A stretch of DNA of 64,000 bases from Hyaloraphidium curvatum (taxonomy: Eukaryota > Monoblepharomycota > Hyaloraphidiomycetes > Hyaloraphidiales > Hyaloraphidiaceae), in the NCBI GenBank assembly GCA_025558095.1, contig JAIVFI010000014.1, positions 434,001-498,000 on the forward strand, written 5' to 3'. Below the pieces are notes generated by a model. It was not told the origin of the DNA. It searched no databases and saw only the letters and a program-made list of their open reading frames with translations. Positions 32,116-42,964 of the stretch are shown in pieces. Every line of letters begins with the position of its first letter. Within the stretch, counting starts at the first letter, position 1. Both the position numbers and the translations under genes were made by a program.

Positions 32116-33549
32116 ATGAACAGGCTGTTCCGGCCTGCAGCCAGACTAGCAGCCGCAGGAGCTACCATCTTCGTCGCCGAGCAACCATTTCCTTCGGCCG
32201 GCCCGGCTTCTCTGCGCTTCCACGCCCAGTTCTTTGCCGACGCGTCGGCGAAGCTCCACACCTCCCCTCCTTCCTCCGCCATGGCCCCTGTGCCCCACAC
32301 GAATGGCTCTGCGCCCGAGGGCCAGAGGAAAGTCAAGGTCCTGATTGTCGGTGAGTGGCACGCGCTGCGATTCCGCGTCCCATGGCGTTCCCTGATCTCG
32401 GTTCCTCTCCTCTGTTGCGGCGCAGGCTCCGGACCCGCCGGACACACCGCCGCGATTTACACGGCGCGGGCCATGCTCAAGCCCGTGATGTACGAGGGTT
32501 TTCTTGCGGGAGGAGTCGCCGCTGGAGGCCAGCTGACGACGACGACGGATGTGGGCTCCAATTCGGAACCGCTGGGGACCCGGCTGACGTCCGGCCATCC
32601 GACAGGTTGAAAACTTCCCCGGATTCCCCACCGGAATCAGCGGAACCGAGCTGACGGACGCTTTCCGGAAGCAATCCGAGCACCACGGGACGGAGATCAT
32701 CACCGAGACCATCACCAAGGTGGACCTGACGAAGCGGCCCTTCCTCGCGTGGCCCGAGGGCACGGAGGACCAGGAGATTGCGCCGTTGGCCGCGGACTCG
32801 CTGATCGTCGCCACGGGCGCGACCGCGAAGCGGCTCTTTATTGCCGGGGAGGACAAGTACTGGCAGAGCGGGATCAGCGCGTGCGCCGTGTGCGACGGTG
32901 CTATCCCCATTGTGGGTGTGCTTTGGAGGTGCTTGGAATCTCGCTGACGTCTGCCCTTTTCAGTTCCGGCAGAAACCCCTGGTCGTCGTCGGCGGCGGCG
33001 ACTCGGCCGCCGAGGAGGCACTATTCCTCACGCGTTACGCGAGCAAAGTCTACATGCTCGTCCGACGGGACGTTCTGCGGGCCTCCAAAGTGATGGCCAA
33101 CCGTGTGTCCCACCACCCCAAGGTCGAAATCATGTGGAACACCATCCCGGTAGAGGCAAAGGGGGACAGGCTGCTCAAGGAGCTCGTCGTCCAGGACACC
33201 AAGACGGGGGAGAAGAGGACGATGGAGGTCAATGGGCTCTTTTACGCCATCGGCCACGTGTGGGTAGCCTTCTTTGGTACAGATCAGCGACAATGTACTG
33301 ACTTTTCGATCTCGCAGTCCCAACACCCAGATCTTCAAGGGCTCCCAGCTCGAGATGGATGAAGATGGCTACATCGTGACGAAGCCGGGGACGACCTTGA
33401 CAAACATCGAGGGCCTGTTTGCCTGCGGAGACGTCCAGGACAAGGTGTACCGCCAGGCCGTCACCGCCGCCGGTTCGGGCTGCATGGCCGCGCTCGAGTG
33501 CGAACGCTGGTTGGAGGCCCAGGAGGACGACGAGCCGGCGAAGCTGTAA
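32116..33549 (+). CDS. TRR1: Thioredoxin reductase (low-molecular-weight, fungal/bacterial type)
   Basis: 397 residues; exons 32116-32350, 32426-32550, 32606-32911, 32964-33259 and 33318-33549. The N-terminal 55 residues are Arg/Ala-rich before MAPVPHTNG, so a mitochondrial form (or dual forms from ATG 32281) is likely. FAD motif [16 protein letters not shown] over intron 1, [12 protein letters not shown] over intron 2, redox centre [13 protein letters not shown] motif [13 protein letters not shown], and [20 protein letters not shown]. It reduces thioredoxin with NADPH and so supports the peroxidases encoded 12 kb away. This is the flavoprotein class with CxxC, not the large Sec-containing animal type. 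Confidence 0.94.
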
Positions 33550-33664
33550 TGCCGGGCAGTAATGCCATAGAGCGCGTCCGAATCCCTAGAGCGCGTCGCG
33601 TCCCGGTCCCGTTTTGTCCGGCACGCCGATTCCGTCCGCTCGGAAGGATCACTGCAAGCAGTTT

Positions 33665-33883
33665 TCACGAAGGTTTGGCATCTCTCTTGTCCCTCGACGC
33701 GAGCACGCCGGCGCACCCCTCCGATTCGACGACCTGCCCGCCCTCGACCTTGCGTTCGCGCAGACAGCACTCCTCGAGCTTCCGCACCGCATCGGCGCAC
33801 TTGCGCTCCGTGTCCTTGAAGTTGTTGGCTTCCAAGCACGCCTGCACGGCGCAGGCGAACGGCTGGCACGGGTAGCGCTTCAT
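33665..33883 (-). CDS. CMC4: CMC4-like twin CX9C mitochondrial protein
   Basis: 72 residues from ATG 33883. The sequence YPCQPFACAVQACLEANN, then KCADAVRKLEECC, gives two CX9C pairs (C6-C16 and C29-C39) with extra C11 and C40, matching CMC4, a small intermembrane-space protein imported by Mia40 and linked to respiratory-chain assembly. The open frame extends upstream without an ATG, so an upstream exon is possible. The Val/Glu-rich tail with one further Cys is longer than in yeast CMC4. It converges on the thioredoxin reductase gene. Confidence 0.8.
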   Translation of the reverse strand: MKRYPCQPFACAVQACLEANNFKDTERKCADAVRKLEECCLRERKVEGGQVVESEGCAGVLASRDKRDAKPS

Positions 33884-34177
33884 GCGCGCGGCGGGCCGTG
33901 TTGTTGACGAGCCAGAAGCGCCGTTGGGCCCCTGCACCCGCGCCGGACGAAAACAGACGCCCTAGACCAAGTGGGTAATCCATCAACCTACAGAGAGCAA
34001 GAATACAGGCTGCTGGAGCATATATGGGTCTGGTGATGCGACATGCACTGACACTTTCAAAGATTCAACGGCTCCACCGTATAAGCATCATTCACTCGCG
34101 AAGTCTAGCCAGTCGAAAGGCTTCAAATGCCACGCACCGACAACGATAGGCACCGATCAGGTATTGGCAATGTAATT

Positions 34178-34619
34178 TGACCGCGCAGACAGCTTGCGGG
34201 TTAGGTTTGGCGCCCGAAGGGCGCGCAAGGTGCGCCTCCGCCGCCTGAAAGGCGGCCGGAGGCCGCCCAAACGGCCCCATCCTCTCCAGGAGCACAGGAA
34301 AGAGTCGGAATGGCGCAGTGGTCTACCGCGGAAGATCGAATTACCCGGATACGGTCCGGTTCCCAGGTCGGGCGGAGCCCGACCGAAGATCACTTCCTTG
34401 GAACTCATCCAAACCTTCACAGTGGCATCCATCTGGCACCAATCTGCACGAATTAGGTTTACTGACCGCGCAGACAGCTTGCGGGTTAGGTTTGGCGCCC
34501 GAAGGGCGCGCAAGGTGCGCCTCCGCCGCCTGAAAGGCGGCCGGAGGCCGCCCAAACGGCCCCATCTTCTCCAGGAGCACAGGAAAGAGTCGGAATGGCG
34601 CAGTGGTCTACCGCGGAAG
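34178..34619 (+). repeat. Direct duplication carrying a tRNA 5' half
   Basis: A block of about 157 bp at 34178-34334 recurs at 34463-34619 (offset 285 bp) almost unchanged. It contains GC-rich inverted segments (GGCGCCCGAAGGGCGCGC; CGCCTGAAAGGCGGCCGG) and ends in the 5' half of a tRNA-Ser gene. The first copy lost the tRNA 3' half, the second runs into the complete gene. Unique spacer lies between them. Confidence 0.88.
34304..34345 (+). pseudogene. Truncated tRNA-Ser (5' half only)
   Basis: Matches the first 40 or so bases of the complete tRNA-Ser gene at 34589, including the A box, but lacks one T in the anticodon loop and diverges in the intron; no T arm or 3' acceptor strand follows. It cannot make a tRNA. 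Confidence 0.85.
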
Positions 34620-34700
34620 ATTCGAATTACCCGGATTCCGGTCCGGAGACGTTGCATCTTCTCCTCTCCGAGGGCGCAGGTTCGAATCCTGCTTCCGACG
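34589..34700 (+). tRNA. tRNA-Ser(CGA) with intron
   Basis: Acceptor strands GTCGGAA (34589-34595) and TTCCGAC (34693-34699), discriminator G. The D arm contains a perfect A box TGGCGCAGTGG; anticodon stem GAAGA (34616-34620) pairs with TCTTC (34657-34661), with loop TTCGAA... and anticodon CGA at 34623-34625. An intron of about 29 nt (34627-34655) follows base 37. The variable arm is long (CCTC-TCC-GAGG), as in serine tRNAs. The T arm GCAGG-TTCGAAT-CCTGC has a perfect B box, and a TTTT stop lies at 34711-34714. tRNA-Ser(CGA) is intron-containing in yeast as well. It is the only complete copy here and the apparent parent of the satellite downstream. Confidence 0.88.
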
Positions 34701-37700
34701 AAATGGTTCCTTTTGCCTTCCTTGCTGTTTTGCACCACGTTCGCGGCGCCGGCCGCACGGCACCCTCCGAGCGCCGGGGCCATCACCTCCACCTGTGCGC
34801 CGATGCGACCTCTCCTCGGGCAGCAGGTTCCGAATCCTGCTTCCGACGAAATGGTTCCTTTTGCCTTCCTTGCTGTTTTGCACCACGTTCGCGGCGCCGG
34901 CCGCACGGCACCCTCCGAGCACCGGGGCCATCACCTCCACCTGTGCGCCGATGCGACCTCTCCTCGGGCAGCAGGTTCCGAATCCTGCTTCCGACGAAAT
35001 GGTTCCTTTTGCCTTCCTTGCTGTTTTGCACCACGTTCGCGGCGCCGGCCGCACGGCACCCTCCGAGCGCCGGGGCCATCACCTCCACCTGTGCGCCGAT
35101 GCGACCTCTCCTCGGGCAGCAGGTTCCGAATCCTGCTTCCGACGAAATGGTTCCTTTTGCCTTCCTTGCTGTTTTGCACCACGTTCGCGGCGCCGGCCGC
35201 ACGGCACCCTCCGAGCGCCGGGGCCATCACCTCCACCTGTGCGCCGATGCGACCTCTCCTCGGGCAGCAGGTTCCGAATCCTGCTTCCGACGAAATGGTT
35301 CCTTTTGCCTTCCTTGCTGTTTTGCACCACGTTCGCGGCGCCGGCCGCACGGCACCCTCCGAGCGCCGGGGCCATCACCTCCACCTGTGCGCCGATGCGA
35401 CCTCTCCTCGGGCAGCAGGTTCCGAATCCTGCTTCCGACGAAATGGTTCCTTTTGCCTTCCTTGCTGTTTTGCACCACGTTCGCGGCGCCGGCCGCACGG
35501 CACCCTCCGAGCGCCGGGGCCATCACCTCCACCTGTGCGCCGATGCGACCTCTCCTCGGGCAGCAGGTTCCGAATCCTGCTTCCGACGAAATGGTTCCTT
35601 TTGCCTTCCTTGCTGTTTTGCACCACGTTCGCGGCGCCGGCCGCACGGCACCCTCCGAGCGCCGGGGCCATCACCTCCACCTGTGCGCCGATGCGACCTC
35701 TCCTCGGGCAGCAGGTTCCGAATCCTGCTTCCGACGAAATGGTTCCTTTTGCCTTCCTTGCTGTTTTGCACCACGTTCGCGGCGCCGGCCGCACGGCACC
35801 CTCCGAGCGCCGGGGCCATCACCTCCACCTGTGCGCCGATGCGACCTCTCCTCGGGCAGCAGGTTCCGAATCCTGCTTCCGACGAAATGGTTCCTTTTGC
35901 CTTCCTTGCTGGCGGGCATCACCTCCACCTGTGCGCCGATGCGACCTCTCCTCGGGCAGCAGGTTCCGAATCCTGCTTCCGACGAAATGGTTCCTTTTGC
36001 CTTCCTTGCTGTTTTGCACCACGTTCGCGGCGCCGGCCGCACGGCACCCTCCGAGCGCCGGGGCCATCACCTCCACCTGTGCGCCGATGCGACCTCTCCT
36101 CGGGCAGCAGGTTCCGAATCCTGCTTCCGACGAAATGGTTCCTTTTGCCTTCCTTGCTGTTTTGCACCACGTTCGCGCGCCGGCCGCACGGCACCCTCCG
36201 AGCGCCGGGGCCATCACCTCCACCTGTGCGCCGATGCGACCTCTCCTCGGGCAGCAGGTTCCGAATCCTGCTTCCGACGAAATGGTTCCTTTTGCCTTCC
36301 TTGCTGTTTTGCACCACGTTCGCGGCGCCGGCCGCACGGCACCCTCCGAGCGCCGGGGCCATCACCTCCACCTGTGCGCCGATGCGACCTCTCCTCGGGC
36401 AGCAGGTTCCGAATCCTGCTTCCGACGAAATGGTTCCTTTTGCCTTCCTTGCTGTTTTGCACCACGTTCGCGGCGCCGGCCGCACGGCACCCTCCGAGCG
36501 CCGGGGCCATCACCTCCACCTGTGCGCCGATGCGACCTCTCCTCGGGCAGCAGGTTCCGAATCCTGCTTCCGACGAAATGGTTCCTTTTGCCTTCCTTGC
36601 TGTTTTGCACCACGTTCGCGGCGCCGGCCGCACGGCACCCTCCGAGCGCCGGGGCCATCACCTCCACCTGTGCGCCGATGCGACCTCTCCTCGGGCAGCA
36701 GGTTCCAATCCTGCTTCCGACGAAATGGTTCCTTTTGCCTTCCTTGCTGTTTTGCACCACGTTCGCGGCGCCGGCCGCACGGCACCCTCCGAGCGCCGGG
36801 GCCATCACCTCCACCTGTGCGCCGATGCGACCTCTCCTCGGGCAGCAGGTTCCGAATCCTGCTCTGCTTCCGACGAAATGGTTCCTTTTGCCTTCCTTGC
36901 TGTTTTGCACCACGTTCGCGGCGCCGGCCGCACGGCACCCTCCGAGCGCCGGGGCCATCACCTCCACCTGTGCGCCGATGCGACCTCTCCTCGGGCAGCA
37001 GGTTCCGAATCCTGCTTCCGACGAAATGGTTCCTTTTGCCTTCCTTGCTGTTTTGCACCACGTTCGCGGCGCCGGCCGCACGGCACCCTCCGAGCGCCGG
37101 GGCCATCACCTCCACCTGTGCGCCGATGCGACCTCTCCTCGGGCAGCAGGTTCCAAATCCTGCTTCCGACGAAATGGTTCCTTTTGCCTTCCTTGCTGTT
37201 TTGCACCACGTTCGCGGCGCCGGCCGCACGGCACCCTCCGAGCGCCGGGGCCATCACCTCCACCTGTGCGCCGATGCGACCTCTCCTCGGGCAGCAGGTT
37301 CCGAATCCTGCTTCCGACGAAATGGTTCCTTTTGCCTTCCTTGCTGTTTTGCACCACGTTCGCGGCGCCGGCCGCACGGCACCCTCCGAGCGCCGGGGCC
37401 ATCACCTCCACCTGTGCGCCGATGCGACCTCTCCTCGGGCAGCAGGTTCCAAATCCTGCTTCCGACGAAATGGTTCCTTTTGCCTTCCTTGCTGTTTTGC
37501 ACCACGTTCGCGGCGCCGGCCGCACGGCACCCTCCGAGCGCCGGGGCCATCACCTCCACCTGTGCGCCGATGCGACCTCTCCTCGGGCAGCAGGTTCCGA
37601 ATCCTGCTTCCGACGAAATGGTTCCTTTTGCCTTCCTTGCTGTTTTGCACCACGTTCGCGGCGCCGGCCGCACGGCACCCTCCGAGCGCCGGGGCCATCA

Positions 37701-37838
37701 CCTCCACCTGTGCGCCGATGCGACCTCTCCTCGGGCAGCAGGTTCCGAATCCTGCTTCCGACGAAATGGTTCCTTTTGCCTTCCTTGCTGTTTTGCACCA
37801 CGTTCGCGGCGCCGGCCGCACGGCACCCTCCGAGCGCC
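34701..37838 (+). repeat. 148-bp tandem satellite derived from a tRNA-Ser 3' half
   Basis: About 21 head-to-tail monomers of 148 bp, nearly identical. Each holds the tRNA trailer with TTTT stop, some 100 bp of downstream sequence, then CTCTCCTCGGGCAGCAGG and TTCCGAATCCTGCTTCCGAC, which is the variable arm, T arm and 3' acceptor strand of tRNA-Ser with an extra C that breaks the B box. Variants: a 100-bp monomer at about 35877-35976 (48-bp deletion), a 1-bp loss near 36176, loss of G near 36706, a 5-bp duplication near 36864, and G-to-A changes near 37154 and 37450. The unit has no plus-strand stop codon in any frame, so three overlapping ORFs of over 1100 codons appear; they are by-products. 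Confidence 0.95.
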
Positions 37839-39737
37839 GGGGGCAATACCTAGCCCACGCACCCGGCCTCACAGCTCAAGAGACGGCTCTGCTTGTACAT
37901 GCACCCCGATACTGCACCAACATCGGATGCCCGTTTCTTTCAATTCTCGATGGTGCTTTGGATGCTTGCGGCAAAGATCGGCCGGCCTGTCGATCTCGAT
38001 CTCCTGCGAGAACGATCGAAGCGCTGCCGGCCGGCCATTGTCCCCACATCCAGTCGTGACATTGATTGGCAACACAACAATCTGGCGGTCTTTATCTTTG
38101 TCTCCGTCGTCCTTTTCTAGTAATTATCTCCTTATCAGATGCCAGCTGGTGGGTGAGGGCAGGCCCTGCACAGTCAAGGCCAGCCACGGATCACAGTAAG
38201 CGGCTGTCCACCGCCACTTCGACATCCGATGACGGATCCGCATGTCCGCCCTACTAGCATGCTTGCCTTGTCTCAAGAACATCTTTGCGGTCGAGCGCTG
38301 CAGTGATGGGCTCGGAAACGAGCAGGTCAAGCCGGCCCAGCATGATGGGTCTGTCTCCGAGCATGCAACCCGCTTCCTCCCCGGGAGCACCGCGGGCGGC
38401 TCGTCGCGTCGCCGGACAGACTCGATGCTTCCGCGCCCTTGCCCTGCGCTGGCGCAGACGCGTTCGCGAGCCGCGCCGGAGGGCCGCGCCGACGCCGGGA
38501 CCCGTACCTCGCGCTACCCCTGTCTCCACCCTATCGCGGCACCTGTTCCCCGATGCGAGTTGACTTGCGTTTCCCGTGCCATGTGGTCCCTCCTGCCGCG
38601 GAGAGACCGTCGAGGCGTCTAGTCGCTCTCCAGACGCGGCCCGGAATGGCCAGGTTGCCGCGGAATCGTCTTGGGGTGCCACTTCGCCGGCACCGCGGCG
38701 CTACGGCCCTTTCCCTATCGAGAGGCGATGCAAATTGATGTCGATGGGCAGGAGCACGGAGAGGAACACCGAATCTGGCTGCCCGACCGTCTTTGCGCCG
38801 CATCCGGGTCCGCTCGACGGGACACAGACCTGGACCGTTCTGCGTGTCGACCATCCTTTGTGGTTGTCTTCATACCGCTCCGAAATCGCACCGAGCCACT
38901 CTTGACCGTATACCTTGCCAACGGGCACTCGACGGGCCTGCCGTTCGGAGCCGATCCTTGACGAGGTCCTCAGTGGGCCAGAAGGAGCTGCGCCAAAGTC
39001 GACGCCTGTCTCTGAACTGGAACAGCCATTTGCCAGCCTGAAAGAACCCTTCTCAGAATGACTTCCGAGCCTGTTCCGATCGAGGCTTGTGCTGGCCCGC
39101 TGGTTCGTACGCCGACGAGGATCACGACCTTCTGCTTTCGCCTTCTGATGATTTCGTCGTAGTTCTGGCCCTCTGTCTTTCTTCCTCGTCTCTTTTAGTG
39201 CCTACAGCTATCGCTTGACCAACCGCCTCGGACTCTCCTAGAGCCGCCTTTCCGCATTCATCCTGGGCACGGCGATCGCCGCTTCAGCGCCAGGATGCAG
39301 CGAACCTTTATGAATAGAAAGATAGTAGCATTGATCTGAGCGAATCAGGGCACTTGAAGTTGGGTTGCACGGAAAGGTTGGTCGGGGCGCCGATCGCGAC
39401 GGCCAGCCTCGAATCTCGATCGGCGCGTCCGTTTTCTTCGGCCGACTCTCTCGCTCTTGAGGGCCGCAAAAACGACTCCGGCCCGGCGGAAGCAGCGGCA
39501 GAAAAGGGCTGAAGCTGCCGTGGGCGCGGAGGCGCCGAATTCGTCGCCCCTGCGCGAGATCTGGCCCCCCGCTGCTTCCTCGCGGCACGCGCGCCGCCGG
39601 GCTGTTGAAGATCTGCGGCGGCCTCGGTCGGGCTCCAGCAGTGCTCACGGACCCTTTTGCTGCCCTCCTCGACCGATCAGAGGTCCCGCGGACGGTAGTC
39701 GCCTCGGCTGGGCCGTGCGCGCTGCGCTGCGATCGCG
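37839..39737. other. 1.9-kb interval without a confident gene
   Basis: No family match or clean spliced gene model. Short open stretches exist on both strands, for example from ATG 38242 (MSALLACLPCLKNIF, 126 codons) and from ATG 38729 (MQIDVDGQEHGEEHR), the latter running to a plausible hydrophobic end before 38961. Base composition drops in GC at 38050-38130 and 39100-39240. The final 500 bp probably serve as promoter of the large gene that follows. Confidence 0.5.
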
Positions 39738-42736
39738 ATGCCCGCGATGGACGGACGGCAGGCGCTGCTGGCACTCGAGGGCCTTATCATGCAAAAGGCC
39801 GGGCAGGCGCGGATGCCCGTTGATCTCTTTCGCATCGGCTTTTGCGCCCTCTTCAAGTCCGGGACCCTGGCCTACATCGACCTCGGCAAGCGCACCTTCG
39901 CCCTGCGCCTCGGCCGGGACCATGCACACGTGCCGCCCAAAGCAGGGTGCAATCACTCAGCCTACTTCAAGAACTTCTACCCCGCGGGCGTCGAGGGCGC
40001 TGTCGTGGACGTGGAGATCGAAGCTGCGGAAGGCGGCGACCTGCTGATCGTGCGCGAGAGCTCGGACGAGCACGCATACGGCGGCGGCACGGGGAACACG
40101 GCGTACCGAAAGAAGATGCCGCCGCACGGGCTCCTCAAGGAGCTGGGGCCGTTGAAGCGCGAACTTTGCCTCGGCCACGACCTGGTCCCGCACGAGCGAG
40201 ACGGCTGCGAGGTCGTCGTCATCGCGCTCACCATGATCGTGTGCGGAAACAAGTCCGCCAACATGAACTTGTACGGCTACTGGTGGTGGGATCCCCTCCG
40301 CAAGGCGACGCAGCTCTCGGGCATGCACAAGGTCGTGCTCCAGCGCCATGTCGCGATCGTCGGGACCGCGGCGCCCAAGCTGCAACACAAGTTCCTGAAT
40401 GGCGACAAGCCGTTCCCGATCAACGAGGTTTACGAGGATGAGTACCGTTCGCCGAGCATCCACTACCTCAGCGAGAAGTTCGGGCATGCGCCGATCCCCT
40501 TCCTCAACGAGTACCCCGACGAAGACAGCGCCGACGTCCGGAGGCTCAAGCTGACGGACGATGCCATCGAAGTCAACACGAAGAAGCTGCTGGTTCGCCT
40601 GCGCAAGCTCGAAAGGACCACGCTCGTCGTCGTTTCGGGCGATCGCAAGACGCATCTCACCTCGGTGCCGACGGCCAAGTGGTGGCCGGGCGACGCCCAC
40701 TCGTTCCTCGGCAAGAGCTGGTGCGCGGTCGTGAAGCTGGATGAAGAGACGGGCAAGTGCTACTGCATCGTGACCGTCAGCGACTCGGCCATGGGCACGA
40801 GCTACGGCGTCGGCACGGCTTTGGCCATGTTCGACGAGTACTGGAGCCTTTTTGCGGAGTACGTCGAGAAGCTCGCCTGGTTCTCCGCGGCCTTGTGCAA
40901 GTACTTTGCGCCGAAGTGCTACGAGCACGCCCGCCTCCTCCGCCGGATCTTCGCGTATCTCGGGCCCGAAGTCCTGCGCAAGGCGTCGAGGCTCGTGGGC
41001 GTCTTGAAGCACAGCAAAGGCGGTGGCAAAGGCAGGCTTCGTCCGACCGGTCGGTCAAGCCGAGTACTCATGGAGCGCCCCATGCCCGCAGCCCTCACGG
41101 ATCCGCACTCGCTCAAGGCGATCAAGATCCCCGAAGCCCTCCGATCTGCCCCCCGCATCACCGCTGCCGACGTGCCCGCCGAGTACGAGAAGGTGCGCGG
41201 CGAGTGGGCCGAGCGCCGCCGCCTCCTTCCCTCGCGAGGTCGCGGCGAGGCCGCGTCCGCCGCCGCCGAAGTCGAGAACGAAACCGCGCTCGTTCTCGGG
41301 GAGCTCGTCGACGACGACCAGGAGATCGACGAGGCCTTCGCCGCGTTGACCGTGCCGTCCGAGGAGGCAGCCCTCGCCGCGCCGGCCGCCAAGAAGGGCG
41401 ATCGGGACAGCGGCCCCAGCAAGGAATCCCGCCAGGACGCCCTCCGGCACCGCGAGCTCGCGCGCAAGACCCAGATCCGCAACCACGCCTTCTTCTCCAC
41501 CGGCGGAGAGCTTGACGCGCTGCCCCGCGAAGAGCGAGAGGCGAAGCTGCGCGAGAGCGAGAGGGCAATCGGAGCGGCCTGGGCGAGGCACTACCAGCCA
41601 AACATCATCATGAAGGTCGCCGAGCATGGCCTCCTGCCGCCGTTCCCCGGCCTTACGCAGCCCCTCACGAAGCCTTCAATCCTCGAGATGCCGAAAGACG
41701 ACTACGACGCTGTTTACCGCGTCGCGCTCGAGCAGTTCTACGTGCTGCGCCGGATTACCCCGTATTCGCCTCTGGCCGAATTCATTCGTTGCCTTTTCTG
41801 CGGGATGTTGATGTGCAAGGTCGTTCAGGGAGACCCCACCGGCACCCAGCTCCCCGACATCATCCACGCCACGTGCCACGAGGGCGACACGCCGTGCCCC
41901 CTGTTCAAAGGCCGCGAATCCGGCGCCGCCGTCAAAATCTCGCGTGGGTTCATGTTCGTCAGCAGCTCGGCCGAAGGACCGGAAATCATGCCGGCCGCGC
42001 ACATCCTCGAGCGGTTCGTGGCGGCAAAGGCGACGGCCGCGGCGATCACGCAGCGGAAGATCGTCGTCGTTGGCCACCACCTCTTCAAGATCCAGTTTAT
42101 CGAGTTCATACTCGACAGGAGGGACGCGGGGGAGCCCGGGGCCGCCTTCGTCGCGACCTTTTTCCGAGACCACTTCGCCGACCTCCTCGCTTCGATCCCT
42201 CAGCTGCTCCGGCGCGTCGGCTTAGCTGCGGATCCGGAGATCGAGATCACGAAGACGCGTCTGGACGCTCTGAAGAACTCGTTCGCTCACGTCTTCGACC
42301 ACCAGCTCAAGGCGCTGCTCAAGAAGCTCGACGGCCAGATCCGGAAAGTCGGGGAGCGCAAGCGCGTGAGGCCCAACGAGGGGACCGACACGGCTGACGT
42401 CCCTCTCTACGCCCTCGGAGACCGCGAGGTCGTGATCCGGCAGGGTGACCTAGACCGGGAAGACCGCACGAGGTGCTGGCCGGCAAGACTCCCGGTCCCA
42501 GGAGCGGACCACCGACGCTGTTTGCTCCGGAGCGCCACTTCGGCGACGAGTCGGAGGACACGAAGGGAGGAGGGGCCAAGGCGGCAAAGGGCCGCGGGGG
42601 AGGGGGCGCGAAGACAAAGACCGGGAGTTCGGCGGGAGGCGATGGGCCGCGCAAGAGGAAGGCAGCGGCGCCTGCCAAGGCGGAGGAGAAGAGCGGGAAG
42701 AAGCAGAAGACCCTGAGTTTCGGGTCGGAGAAGTGA
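39738..42736 (+). CDS. Large orphan protein with Cys-rich patch and PIP-box-like tail
   Basis: About 955-980 residues; no family recognised. One long exon 39738-~42428, then a short intron ending before GTG at 42473 (donor at 42366 or 42429; both fit the phase, acceptor CACGAG is weak), then 42473-42736. The N-terminal 450 residues look globular (GTLAYIDLGKRTFALRLGRD, NKSANMNLYGYWWWDPLRK, VVVSGDRKTHLTSVPTAKWW). A charged linker follows, then a second globular part (about residues 650-870) with CLFCGMLMC and CHEGDTPC, a possible zinc site. The basic tail ends KKQKTLSFGSEK, similar to a PCNA-interacting peptide. Codon bias is like the housekeeping genes, so it is probably expressed. Not obviously a transposase: no catalytic triad or terminal repeats were found. 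Confidence 0.7.
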
Positions 42737-42923
42737 CGATAGAGTTGGATGGGATACGGGCAGATAATAGGCAACACGCGATCGCAGGCATGCCCGGCGC
42801 GGTATCCAGAACAATGTGTGTTTTAAATGTCACCTTAGATCACCCAGGTCACCCCGCGCGCGCGCCTAACCCGCCTATCAAAAATTCGGGTGACTTTCCC
42901 AAACTATACTGCCGGCTGGCGGG

Positions 42924-42964
42924 GTGACTTTCCAGAGCTATACCGTATAGCTCCGAAAAGTCAC
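42924..42964. repeat. Imperfect 19-bp inverted repeat (hairpin)
   Basis: GTGACTTTCCAGAGCTATA, spacer CCG, then TATAGCTCCGAAAAGTCAC: 17 of 19 positions pair. A third, partial copy of the left arm (GTGACTTTCCCAAACTATA) sits 34 bp upstream at 42890. The GTGACTTTC core recurs in the palindromes at 56479 and 63172. Confidence 0.85.

Noticed and set aside
34701-37838. CRISPR-like regular array
   Set aside because: Monomers are joined directly with no unique spacers, the unit is far too long, and the genome is eukaryotic.
34194-38199. Three plus-strand ORFs over 1100 codons in the satellite
   Set aside because: Result of a stop-free 148-bp repeat with length 1 mod 3; all frames give the same peptide cycle.
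38242-38961. Overlapping small ORFs on both strands as genes
   Set aside because: No motif, no consistent splice model and equal openness on both strands.
39738-42736. Large orphan gene as a transposase
   Set aside because: No DDE/DDD pattern, HUH or tyrosine-recombinase motif and no terminal repeats or target duplications could be identified.
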